Shown: positions 46,159 to 54,654, numbered from the stretch's first letter. The stretch is 64,000 nucleotides of DNA from Clostridia bacterium (GCA_026414765.1 JAOAIJ010000010.1:1-64000); one strand, 5' to 3'. Program-made: numbers and translations. The notes: a model not told the origin generated them from the sequence alone.

Positions 46159-46183
46159 AGGCCTGTCTCAAAAAGACAGGCCT
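46159..46183 (+). terminator. Hairpin between precursor and downstream RiPP genes
   Basis: A perfect 10-bp stem, AGGCCTGTCT/AGACAGGCCT, with loop CAAAA, 14 bp after the precursor stop codon. It is followed by GTTATCTG, not a T run, so it is more likely a partial terminator or a 3' stabilising structure that raises precursor mRNA over the rest. Confidence 0.65.
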
Positions 46184-46216
46184 GTTATCTGATTATGCTT
46201 ACAGGAGAAATATCAT

Positions 46217-47095
46217 ATGTTGAATCTGAAAATAAGTGATATAAATATTGATATAATGTTTGACACTGATGATTTCAACAAGTCTGACGATACGGATTGT
46301 ATAGCCAGTCGTTTTAAAGCATTCCTTTCAAAGCCTGCACAGGCAAATCCTGACATGACGGTATACTTGAAGCATAAAGACTATATACCTCAGCCTGAAG
46401 GCATTGTCTTATATGATGAAGGAATTAAGTGGACCAAAAACTATAATAATGCTTTTTATATGTCAATCAGTATGCATGACATAGCTTCAACCGAGATAAT
46501 CTCACTGCTTGAGGTAAACAATAAATGGTCAAAAGCTTGCATAACCTGTATTAACGATACCTCAAAAAGTAGCTGTTCTATGGCTGTGCCGTTAAGTGAA
46601 ATTCTCTTCCGAAACAGAATATTATTTTACGGAGGAATAATCCTTCATGCTTCAGCTATCAGGTGGGCGGGAAAGGGGATTTTGTTTTCAGCACCGGCCG
46701 GAACCGGAAAATCTACACAGGCAAAACTCTGGAAAAAACTGATGGGGGCTGAAATTCTAAATGACGACCGGCCTGCTGTAAGGATAGTAGACACGCAGAC
46801 TAATATATACGGTACCCCATGGAGCGGTTCCACACCCTGCTTTTCAAATAGTAATTCGCCATTATCAGCAATAATACTATTGGAACAATCAGATGAAAAT
46901 GTTATTAAGCATCTTTCGGTTGAGGCTGCGCTACCCCTTATTATGCCCAGATGCTTTCTGCCATATCACGACAGTTTGTTAATGGAAATGGCACTGGAAA
47001 ACCTGGAAAAAATCATTGGGACATCTCCTGTTTACTTGCTGAAGTGTCGTCCCGATAAAGAATCTGTGGAGCTGGTATATAGATGCATAAGGTAG
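46217..47095 (+). CDS. HPr-kinase-like kinase of the RiPP cluster
   Basis: A 292-aa protein with the HprK/PadeK-type catalytic domain in its second half: LHASAIRW, then Walker A SAPAGTGKSTQAKLW (160-167 core), and the acidic LNDDRPAVRI (DD at 183-184), as in HPr kinases and their RiPP relatives. The N-terminal half is not related to the HprK N-domain. In paeninodin-type lasso clusters the homologous kinase phosphorylates the C-terminal Ser of the precursor, and the precursor here ends in Ser. Ribosome-binding site AGGAG at 9 nt. It overlaps the peptidase gene by 13 bp. Confidence 0.85.
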   Translation: MLNLKISDINIDIMFDTDDFNKSDDTDCIASRFKAFLSKPAQANPDMTVYLKHKDYIPQPEGIVLYDEGIKWTKNYNNAFYMSISMHDIASTEIISLLEVNNKWSKACITCINDTSKSSCSMAVPLSEILFRNRILFYGGIILHASAIRWAGKGILFSAPAGTGKSTQAKLWKKLMGAEILNDDRPAVRIVDTQTNIYGTPWSGSTPCFSNSNSPLSAIILLEQSDENVIKHLSVEAALPLIMPRCFLPYHDSLLMEMALENLEKIIGTSPVYLLKCRPDKESVELVYRCIR

Positions 47096-47541
47096 TAGAA
47101 TTAAGTTCGGCTAGGATATTTCCATTAATTAATGAATTGCTTGATAGTGGATCAAGTGTACGCATTACTGTCACAGGCACAAGTATGTACCCTTTTCTAC
47201 GTAATAGTGTCGATAGTGTAGAACTTTCTCATACTGATTTTAAAAACCTGCATCGTGGAGACATCATACTGGTTCATACCGATAATAAGGAGTATATCCT
47301 CCATAGGGTAGTAAGAAAAGAGAAGGATTACCTTTATATATGTGGTGATGCCCAAAAACACATGGATGGGCCAATATACCCCAGGAATATCCGGGCTCTT
47401 GTAACCGCAGTCTGGCGAGAGGGGAAGCGAATAAAACATGACAATTTCCTATGGAAGTTACTATCTTCAACTTGGCTTTATTTATTACCCTTCAGGGCTT
47501 TTATTATCAATGCATACTGGAAGCTAAAAGGCTTCAAATAA
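47083..47541 (+). CDS. S24/S26-family peptidase, likely leader peptidase
   Basis: A 152-aa protein with the S26 active-site box VTGTSMYPFLR (nucleophile Ser34), LHRGDIILV, and YILHRVVR (His74). A His at this position, in place of the Lys of bacterial signal peptidases, resembles the Sec11/archaeal type. It lacks a clear N-terminal membrane helix; a hydrophobic stretch, FLWKLLSSTWLYLLPFRAFI, is near the C-terminus. Because the ABC transporter has no C39 peptidase domain, this enzyme is the best candidate for removing the leader. It overlaps the kinase gene by 13 bp. Confidence 0.82.
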   Translation: MHKVVELSSARIFPLINELLDSGSSVRITVTGTSMYPFLRNSVDSVELSHTDFKNLHRGDIILVHTDNKEYILHRVVRKEKDYLYICGDAQKHMDGPIYPRNIRALVTAVWREGKRIKHDNFLWKLLSSTWLYLLPFRAFIINAYWKLKGFK

Positions 47542-47562
47542 CTCTTTGTGGGAGGACTTCAG

Positions 47563-49239
47563 TTGAAAACCCGCTTTGCAATTATAAGATGGATGCTAAG
47601 CCAGGTGAGACCCTTCGGTACTTCACTGTTTTTAGTTATAGCACTTGGAGCCATAATACCCCTAAGCGGAGTTGGCATGGCTATTGCTTCTAAAGAATTG
47701 ATTGACTCTGCTTCAGCCGGCGAGTGGCAAAAAACTCTATTTTGCGCTGCTTTATTTATTGCACTCATACTTGTACAGGTAATCGTGCAGTCCGCCTCCT
47801 CTGTAATGTCTGTACGTATATCGGAATCAGTATCCAATAGTATCCGTAAAAACCTTGTTTTTCATATGACACAAGTTCAATGGTCAAACTTTTCAAAATA
47901 CCACAGCGGAGATATATTAACCAGAATAATCAGCGATGTCTCTTCTGTTACAAATGGTATTGTAAATAGTTTACCAGGAATGCTTGCACTTGTGGTGCAG
48001 TTTCTGGCTGCTTTTATCACATTACTGGTGTTCGAGCCCGCATTAGCCATACTTGCTATTATTTTAGCTCCTTCTGCTGTATTATTCAGCAGGTTTCTTG
48101 GTCATCGCCTGAAACAGCTTCACACTGCTATACAAGAAACAGAAAGTGAATACCGTTCTTTTCTCCACGAAATTCTGCAAAATATACCTGTCATCAAAGC
48201 GTTCTGTGTCGAAAAAGAGTATAGCATTAGATCCGGCAGCATCCTGAGTAAAAAATTCGGGTTGATAATGAAGCGCAGCCGTATACAGGCAGCAGCAGGA
48301 TCCATGATTTCACTCAGCTACTGGATAAGTTACTTTATTGCTTTTTTTTGGGGAGTTATGAATCTCTCAAAGGGCATCGCTACCTTCGGAACCCTCGCAG
48401 CTTTCCTTCAACTGGTAGAACAAATACAGACGCCCTTCTTTGAACTTTCAAATACACTTCCTCAGTTCATTTCCTCAATCTCCTCTGCCGACAGGCTAAG
48501 AGAACTCGAAAAGCTGGAACCTGAGAAAGTGAATTGCCCAATACCACCTTTACCTTCTGCTGGAATAATCGCAGAGAATGTTTGTTTTTATTATGATCAG
48601 AGCAAACCTGTTTTAAAGGATGTCTCCATAATAATAAACCGGGGCGAGATAGTAGGTATATCCGGTGCGTCAGGTGAAGGCAAGACCACCCTTATACTTA
48701 TGCTGCTTTCACTTATTACTCCACAAAAAGGTCACATATATTTTGTAGATGAGTCGGGGAGGCGTATAGAAGCATCAGCAGATAGCAGGGCAATGATATC
48801 ATATGTGCCTCAAGGCAGTTCCTTGTTCTCTGGAACCATAGCAGAAAATTTACTGGTAGGTAACCCGGCTGCTACTGATACAGAATTGGAAGCTGCCTTA
48901 TGCTCAGCATGTGCCTGGGAATTTATAAAAGATTTACCCGAAGGTATGAATACAAAAATAGGTGAGCGGGGGCTGGGTCTGTCCGCAGGGCAGGCGCAGC
49001 GAATCGCCATCGCCCGGGCAATGCTCCGTAATGTGCCTGTTCTGATTTTAGATGAAGCAACCTCCCAGCTCGATATTGATACAGAAATTAGAATACTAAA
49101 GTCAATTAATACTTTAGATCCATCCCGCACATGCATTATTATATCCCACAGACCTGAAGCACTCAGGATGTGCCATAGGGTAGTAAGGCTGGAAAACCAG
49201 TGTATCAGTGAAACGAGAAGTGAAGTTACTTCAGATTAA
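47563..49239 (+). CDS. ABC exporter (fused permease and ATPase) of the RiPP cluster
   Basis: A 558-aa half-transporter with six transmembrane segments in the first 300 residues and an ATPase domain with Walker A SGASGEGKTTLI, signature GLGLSAGQAQRIA and Walker B VPVLILDEATSQLD. There is no N-terminal C39 or other peptidase domain. As a homodimer it would export the mature peptide and could give self-immunity. Start: TTG 47563 with GGAGG at 7 nt; an in-frame GTG at 47548 lacks support. Its last 14 bp overlap the convergent NTase gene. Confidence 0.9.
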   Translation: MKTRFAIIRWMLSQVRPFGTSLFLVIALGAIIPLSGVGMAIASKELIDSASAGEWQKTLFCAALFIALILVQVIVQSASSVMSVRISESVSNSIRKNLVFHMTQVQWSNFSKYHSGDILTRIISDVSSVTNGIVNSLPGMLALVVQFLAAFITLLVFEPALAILAIILAPSAVLFSRFLGHRLKQLHTAIQETESEYRSFLHEILQNIPVIKAFCVEKEYSIRSGSILSKKFGLIMKRSRIQAAAGSMISLSYWISYFIAFFWGVMNLSKGIATFGTLAAFLQLVEQIQTPFFELSNTLPQFISSISSADRLRELEKLEPEKVNCPIPPLPSAGIIAENVCFYYDQSKPVLKDVSIIINRGEIVGISGASGEGKTTLILMLLSLITPQKGHIYFVDESGRRIEASADSRAMISYVPQGSSLFSGTIAENLLVGNPAATDTELEAALCSACAWEFIKDLPEGMNTKIGERGLGLSAGQAQRIAIARAMLRNVPVLILDEATSQLDIDTEIRILKSINTLDPSRTCIIISHRPEALRMCHRVVRLENQCISETRSEVTSD

Positions 49240-50455
49240 GCCAGCGCAGAAGACCGGTACGCTCTTCAAAGGTCGCCAGGGATCTACGCGGATGTAAAAA
49301 GGCTGTCCTGACTATAGAAACAAAGTTCTTACGGCAGATATTGTAAAGCAACCTGTGCAGCCATGCCGCAGGAATAAGAAAAGGAGATCTACGTGCATAG
49401 GAATACCTTTTTCTCAACCTGTCTGCCGTTGGAAACAAAAATGATATATAATATTTTATTTTCCCGGACGAATTTTCAGAACCGTCGTAATTTACATATC
49501 TTAGTAGTGAGTTCCCTATATGCCTGCTGAAGTCTGTATGTCCATGGACTCCACCGGAAAGAATATCGTTTATAAATACTTCCAGATATGGATGGTCGGC
49601 GACCTCCCGGCAGAATAGCCCATTTGGCAACTCCATTCCAAACAACTTATGACAGGTAACAAAAACCGCAAATACAAATCTTTCTATACCAAATGCTTTT
49701 ATATGGCTATATAAATAATCCCAGTCCAATTTATCCTTATAAGACTCTATAAAAATCACTATATCACATAACTGACGAAGTCCAAAACCATATGAAGCTA
49801 TATGCTCTGCCAAATGCAGGAACATATATAACAAGCTATCATCTGATGAAAGCAGTAAAACAGGCATACCGTTTATTTGAGCCGGAGCTGTACTACTCCA
49901 TATGCTCTTTTCAAAGCATTCAGCCGCCTTTAGGCTTTCATGGCTCATAAGCATATTATGCAGCTCTATTACCAGATCTGCATAGCGTAAAACTGTATGC
50001 TTGAAATCAGAGTCATCCTCTACGTAACCCATACAAAGAAGAAGATTTTTTGCCCTTTTCTTATGTTCATCACGCACGAGAATATCTACATCTGCCATAG
50101 TCCGCAATTCCGGCTGCGGATATAGCTCCCGGAGTACTATACCCTTTAATGCAACTACCGGTATCCCTGCATCATTAAAGCACCTGAACACTTCCCCCAA
50201 TTTTTCCATATGCTGTATCTGTGTCATACCGGCAAAAAGGACTGCCCTCTCCCATTTTAACATAAGGTCTCTGTCAGGACCGTATTCGGGACTCAAATCC
50301 TTTACCGCAGGATACATTAAGGCATACACATCATGTGACACTGCTTGCTCAAATATGCTTTTCCAATCAGCTTCTCCGATTACAAAGTCCTGAGGTCTCT
50401 TCCCCCGTATCGCCAAAGAAAGAAGGTATACAAGTACTTGTTGGTCTATATCCAT
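49226..50455 (-). CDS. Nucleotidyltransferase-fold protein (NTP_transf_5 type)
   Basis: A 409-aa protein of the NTase family that accompanies lasso and related RiPP clusters. The NTase core is GIPVVALKGIVLRELYPQP followed by RTMADVDILV (Asp-x-Asp) and LVIELH; the rest is helical (LLYMFLHLAEHIASYGFGLR). Start: ATG 50455 behind GGGGGTG. It is on the opposite strand, but its end overlaps the ABC gene, and homologues in pseudomycoidin-type clusters modify the phosphorylated C-terminal Ser, so a role in this pathway is likely. Substrate unproven. Confidence 0.82.
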   Translation of the reverse strand: MDIDQQVLVYLLSLAIRGKRPQDFVIGEADWKSIFEQAVSHDVYALMYPAVKDLSPEYGPDRDLMLKWERAVLFAGMTQIQHMEKLGEVFRCFNDAGIPVVALKGIVLRELYPQPELRTMADVDILVRDEHKKRAKNLLLCMGYVEDDSDFKHTVLRYADLVIELHNMLMSHESLKAAECFEKSIWSSTAPAQINGMPVLLLSSDDSLLYMFLHLAEHIASYGFGLRQLCDIVIFIESYKDKLDWDYLYSHIKAFGIERFVFAVFVTCHKLFGMELPNGLFCREVADHPYLEVFINDILSGGVHGHTDFSRHIGNSLLRYVNYDGSENSSGKIKYYISFLFPTADRLRKRYSYARRSPFLIPAAWLHRLLYNICRKNFVSIVRTAFLHPRRSLATFEERTGLLRWLNLK

Positions 50456-50518
50456 ACAGCACCCCCGTATACCCATTTTATCATACTTTTCTGTCGTTTA
50501 AGCAGGGCCACATAAAAA

Positions 50519-50541
50519 AAGAACCCGAAAAGTGGGTTCTT
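50519..50541 (-). terminator. Terminator after the coiled-coil membrane protein gene
   Basis: Stem AAGAACCC/GGGTTCTT with loop GAAAAGT; on the minus strand seven T follow the stem, so it ends the 50551-51375 transcript before the NTase gene. On the plus strand it has a short TTTT. Confidence 0.85.
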
Positions 50542-50550
50542 TTGCTCATA

Positions 50551-51375
50551 TTACAGATTAATTTTATTTCTCCGTCTTTCTTCAAGCACATTATCAAGAG
50601 CAGTAGCTTCATTAACAGCTGTCTCAAGCTTTTCAACCATTTCGGCTGTTTCTATACTCGACATTATCTGATGCCTGAACATATTGACGGTACTTTCCAT
50701 ATAATCAAGTTTTGCCGCTATCCTCTCGATATCTTTCTTCTCTTCCTTCAGCCTGTTTATTATTCTTTCATCCATTTCAATAAGATTTTTTATATCCTGA
50801 ACTATATGAGGGTCGCTGGCAAAGTTCAACTTACGCATATTTGCATTTATCCTGTTTGCAATATCACCTACATCCATCTCACTTAGCTCTCTGCTCCTTT
50901 TGCAGAAGTTGACGGAAAGCTTTATATATGCCTGTACAAGGTTTAGTGTCTGCTCCACAATCCTTTCTTTAATAAAGCTGTGTTCTCCTTTAAAGAAAGA
51001 ATTTACTATATCGGTTTTATCCTCCATTACTTTGCGGAGTTTTTGCAGATAGGTAGAACTGACATGCTTCTTGGCTTCGTTAGCCAGCCGTGAGCATGAA
51101 AAATTCAAATCCTGTATATTTCTTATCTTTTCCTTCCTGTTAAATTTCTCGTGAAAATCCTTGTTTAAGAGAGTTTGACCTACAAAAACAAGGTATAGAA
51201 AAATAGCAGGAACGTAAGTTATTGCCGTACTGGTGTTTAGTTCAAATGGTATAAGGGACTGGAGAACACCTACATCCAATACTGCCACCAGGGCAGCCGA
51301 TATACCGGCAAACAACAAAAGCAGCCCCAGATTCCTGGGTTTAAAAATTGCACTCATAAACATCCTGAATTTCAT
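50551..51375 (-). CDS. Membrane protein with long cytoplasmic coiled coil, unknown
   Basis: A 274-aa protein with two hydrophobic segments at the N-terminus (LGLLLLFAGISAALVAVLDV and TYVPAIFLYLVFVGQTLL) and an all-helical C-terminal 190 residues that look like coiled coil (VEKLETAVNEATALDNVLEE at the end). I do not recognise the family. It lies with a PspA homologue and an AAA ATPase on the same strand, so a role in membrane stress or membrane remodelling is a reasonable inference. GAGGGATAACT precedes the ATG. Confidence 0.7.
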   Translation of the reverse strand: MKFRMFMSAIFKPRNLGLLLLFAGISAALVAVLDVGVLQSLIPFELNTSTAITYVPAIFLYLVFVGQTLLNKDFHEKFNRKEKIRNIQDLNFSCSRLANEAKKHVSSTYLQKLRKVMEDKTDIVNSFFKGEHSFIKERIVEQTLNLVQAYIKLSVNFCKRSRELSEMDVGDIANRINANMRKLNFASDPHIVQDIKNLIEMDERIINRLKEEKKDIERIAAKLDYMESTVNMFRHQIMSSIETAEMVEKLETAVNEATALDNVLEERRRNKINL

Positions 51376-51449
51376 AGTTATCCCTCATAAAAAGCCAGCT
51401 TAATTTATCGTGTTAGGTCTGGCAGATTTCAGTATTCAAAAATCCTAAA

Positions 51450-51505
51450 TTGAAAAAGCGCTAGAAGTTAAGCCCTTATGGCGCTTAATTAAAGGCGCTT
51501 TTCAA
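51450..51505 (-). terminator. Possible terminator after the PspA homologue
   Basis: A pairing of TTGAAAA-x0-1-GCGC with its complement across about 35 bp (51450-51461 with 51495-51505) ends in TTTTT on the minus strand. The loop also contains repeated GCGC units. A long-range stem, so uncertain. Confidence 0.45.
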
Positions 51506-51584
51506 TATTATATACGTATTATATTAATTTATGTCTGCAAAAACTAAAAAATATTTATCTTTTTCAAAATAATTATTAATAATA

Positions 51585-52313
51585 TTAATTAGTTGCTTTA
51601 TTATCTGTTCTTTCCTTTACTTCAAAACCCTGCTCTCCGCCCAGCATTGCCTCTGCCCTTGCGCGCGCCCTATCTCTTGCAGAGTTCATGTCAAGTCTCT
51701 TTAGTTTCATATCCATATTAGTATCATTTAGTGATTCTATAGCATTTGCCCTTGCAGTTTTCTTGTTAACAAGGTCTCTTGCTCTATCCATACTTTCGTT
51801 CACACTACCGACTGCATTGTTCTTTGAGGTATATTTTGCATTTACAGAGTTTATGTTTTCCTTTAATGTAGCCATCTTAGCCTGGGATTTAAGAGTTTTT
51901 AATTCATTGAGTTTAGCGTTCATTTCAGACTCAAATATCTTATAATCTTCCCTTATCCTTGCAACATCGGACATAGCACTTTCGTAGGTAGCCTTATGCG
52001 TATCGAATACGGTCTGATACTCTTCTTCCTGCACAAGAAGCTCGATAAGCACATCTTTGTCTCCCTGCCTCTGAGCCGCTTCGATACGGGCTTTTATAGC
52101 ATTAAGGTTCTTCTCTGCATTTTTCATTTCTATCTTAATCAACTCTGCATTTGTCTGAATTTCTATAATCTGATGTTCTGCTTCCTTTCTGGCCCTATCA
52201 ATCTGATTCTTAATATCTTCAAAAAGTGCATCAGGATTTCTTTCTTCTATTCCTCCTACAAAGAGTCCAAAAAATCCTCTTATAACAGCACCTAATCTAC
52301 TAAACAAACCCAT
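51585..52313 (-). CDS. PspA/IM30 family protein
   Basis: A 242-aa, almost entirely helical protein with the PspA layout: an amphipathic N-terminal helix (MGLFSRLGAVIRGFFGLFVG) that can insert into the membrane, then long charged coiled coils (about residues 25-200) and an acidic C-terminal tail. Family members form rods or rings (ESCRT-III-like) that protect or reshape stressed membranes. Context with a membrane coiled-coil protein downstream and an AAA ATPase upstream suggests a membrane-maintenance module. GGGGAGG ribosome-binding site. Confidence 0.85.
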   Translation of the reverse strand: MGLFSRLGAVIRGFFGLFVGGIEERNPDALFEDIKNQIDRARKEAEHQIIEIQTNAELIKIEMKNAEKNLNAIKARIEAAQRQGDKDVLIELLVQEEEYQTVFDTHKATYESAMSDVARIREDYKIFESEMNAKLNELKTLKSQAKMATLKENINSVNAKYTSKNNAVGSVNESMDRARDLVNKKTARANAIESLNDTNMDMKLKRLDMNSARDRARARAEAMLGGEQGFEVKERTDNKATN

Positions 52314-52512
52314 AAAACTGCCTCCCCATTATTATTCTTATACAAAACCAAGAACATTGATTTATTTGAATATTTACTCTACATTAATAATTTATTATAA
52401 ATACAGAACCTTGTAAATACATAAATATAAATTCTACAGACATTTTGCATGAACCCCTGGTAATTTATTTATACGCTTATTACAGGCTTTTGTCTGGTAT
52501 GAAACAAATTTC

Positions 52513-54144
52513 CTATTCCCTAATTTCTGCAAATTCAAGTGAATCCTTATTATCCAGCCATTCTTTATACTTATCCGGCAACAAGTCCTTATCATCACAT
52601 TCTCTGACAGCAAGCATGGTCATAAATTCAACTTCCTGAGTGCTCGGTCGGCATTTTTCTATCGCCCTATCCAGTATATCACCGGTAAGGACACTCCCCT
52701 CAGCTTCATCCTCATTTGCGAGCTCGTAGGCTTTTCTTACAACAGTTTCTATTTCCGCGCCTGTATAGCTTTCTGTTTTCTCAGCAAAAGGTAAAAAATC
52801 CGCAATGTCAGTTTCAAAGCCATACTTTTTTATCATAATCTTAAATATTTCTGCCCTTTCAGGTGCCTCAGGAAGAAGAATAGGTATCTTTTTATCAAAT
52901 CTGCCTGCCCTTTTCAGTGCAGCATCAAGCAAGTCAGGTCTGTTAGTTGCTGCAATGAAAATTACTTTCCCTCTATTATTAGTATTACTGGTAAACTGCA
53001 AAAATTCACTGAATATATTTCTACTCACACCGCTGTCCCCACTCTCACCTCTTCTAAAGGCAGTGTCTATTTCATCGACAAAAACGATTACAGGCTGCTG
53101 TGACTGGGCTCCCAAAAGACATTTTTTGAAATTCTTCTCGCTCTCACCCACATATTGACCCAATATCCTTGACATATCTATCTTTACACAGTTAAACCCG
53201 CTGGATTTTGCCAGGGCATTAACCAATAAAGTCTTTCCTGTTCCAGATGGCCCGCATAATAGTATTCCCATGGGCACTCTTCTCAAATCTCCCTTTTTGA
53301 TAGGGTTGACGATATTTTTTACAAGGTAGTTTTTTGCCATTTCCATGCCCCCTATATCCTCAAAACCGATTTCGGGGTAAATAAACTCTAAAACATCTCC
53401 ATATTCCTTTTTTAGAACAGAATGCTTCTTCTCCTTAATGAATTCGAAACTTACAGGTACATCCTCAGCTTCCGCTTTTAGCTTTATATCTTTTATGGAC
53501 TTCTTACTGAGTCCTGAAGACAGTTTCGCAAATTCGTCCGACGAAATATTTGACTTGACATTTTTGTCATTCAAAAGATACTCTATATACTCTTTTCTAT
53601 CGGTTTCGCCAGGTAACTCAACCAATACAGGCTCGATTCTGTAAGAGGACTTTAAAGTTTCCCTGCTTACATCTGCAATATTGTCTGCAAGCATTATTAT
53701 TGTACTTCCCACGTTGGATATCTTGGGATCCACAGACCATTCGCAAAGCCATATAAGGGCTGCCCTTTCTTCAAGAGACATGCTTCCTACATCTACGGCA
53801 GGAATTATCTTTTCGGCATGGTTTATAAAAAGTACCATTTTTGTACCTCTTAAAGCCATATCTATATAAGGAAATATCTTGGATGGAAGAGCATGAAGCA
53901 GATTTACAGCTTCATTTGAGGTAATCTTATGGAATTCTCTTTCCATACCAGGATCGATAAATGTAAGCCCATGGGAAATATCATAAAAAGCAACTATCCC
54001 AAAACCCCTCTGCTTAATGAATTCATCATAAAGAAATCTGTCTACATATCTGTAATTATCAACAAGGTCCCTTACATTGAAATATAAGAGGAACTCATGT
54101 GAAATACCTGCCTTATATTTGCTCAAAAATTCTTCATACCACAT
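52513..54144 (-). CDS. AAA ATPase with N-terminal degenerate domain
   Basis: A 543-aa protein. The N-terminal 250 residues look like a degenerate P-loop domain (IVAFYDISHGLTFIDPG, TIIMLADNIADVSRETLKSS). The C-terminal AAA domain is classical: Walker A GILLCGPSGTGKTLL, Walker B PVIVFVDEIDTAF, sensor and arginine-finger region ATNRPDLLDAALKRAGRFD. It resembles the membrane-remodelling or unfoldase AAA group (FtsH/Vps4 like) without a protease domain. About 200 bp upstream of pspA on the same strand. No good ribosome-binding site is seen close to the ATG. Confidence 0.8.
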   Translation of the reverse strand: MWYEEFLSKYKAGISHEFLLYFNVRDLVDNYRYVDRFLYDEFIKQRGFGIVAFYDISHGLTFIDPGMEREFHKITSNEAVNLLHALPSKIFPYIDMALRGTKMVLFINHAEKIIPAVDVGSMSLEERAALIWLCEWSVDPKISNVGSTIIMLADNIADVSRETLKSSYRIEPVLVELPGETDRKEYIEYLLNDKNVKSNISSDEFAKLSSGLSKKSIKDIKLKAEAEDVPVSFEFIKEKKHSVLKKEYGDVLEFIYPEIGFEDIGGMEMAKNYLVKNIVNPIKKGDLRRVPMGILLCGPSGTGKTLLVNALAKSSGFNCVKIDMSRILGQYVGESEKNFKKCLLGAQSQQPVIVFVDEIDTAFRRGESGDSGVSRNIFSEFLQFTSNTNNRGKVIFIAATNRPDLLDAALKRAGRFDKKIPILLPEAPERAEIFKIMIKKYGFETDIADFLPFAEKTESYTGAEIETVVRKAYELANEDEAEGSVLTGDILDRAIEKCRPSTQEVEFMTMLAVRECDDKDLLPDKYKEWLDNKDSLEFAEIRE

Positions 54145-54409
54145 AGAAATTATAGCCTTGCCTCCCTAGTTAATTAATATAACGCTATTTATAAGTATAT
54201 AACTAACGATCTGTCCATGTATTTATTATAGACTCGATATCTATAGTATATATTACTACTCTCTACATTGTTTGTCAATAAAATACTTCATATACAGTTA
54301 TGACAATCCTGAACTTAAAAAAAAATTATGTATGAGGAGCCGGATTATATATAAATAATTTTTATCATATGGAGCTAAACTATAATATCATTAATTTCAG
54401 GAGGATTTT

Positions 54410-54619
54410 ATGGAAACTACTACATTTACTGTTCCATCAATAACCTGCAACATATGCTCGGACAAAATTCAAGAAGGTTTAAAAACTCTAGACGGTGTCG
54501 GTAATATTTCCGTTGATTTGAAAACTAAAATGGTTAATGTTGAATATAACCCAAATGATGTACAACCTCAGGATATAAGAAAAAAGGTTTCAAGCCTGGG
54601 CTATGAAGTGGTCCAGTGA
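54410..54619 (+). CDS. Heavy-metal-associated domain protein (copper chaperone-like)
   Basis: A 69-aa HMA domain. It starts METTTFTVPSITCNICSDKI, with the metal-binding T-C-N-I-C, then GVGNISVDLKTKMVNVEY and DIRKKVSSLGYEV, the full beta-alpha-beta-beta-alpha-beta fold. It would carry copper or another soft metal. No transporter or regulator for copper is adjacent. AGGAGG precedes the ATG. The stop codon is inside the terminator palindrome. Confidence 0.9.
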   Translation: METTTFTVPSITCNICSDKIQEGLKTLDGVGNISVDLKTKMVNVEYNPNDVQPQDIRKKVSSLGYEVVQ

Positions 54620-54654
54620 CAAAAGTACATGCTCATGCATGTACTTTTGTCACT
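54615..54654. terminator. Bidirectional terminator shared by convergent genes
   Basis: A perfect 18-bp inverted repeat with loop TCAT; each arm includes the stop codon TGA of one gene (54617-54619 plus, 54650-54652 minus). The arm contains CAAAAG, giving ACTTTTGTCACT on either strand as the exit. Confidence 0.8.
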
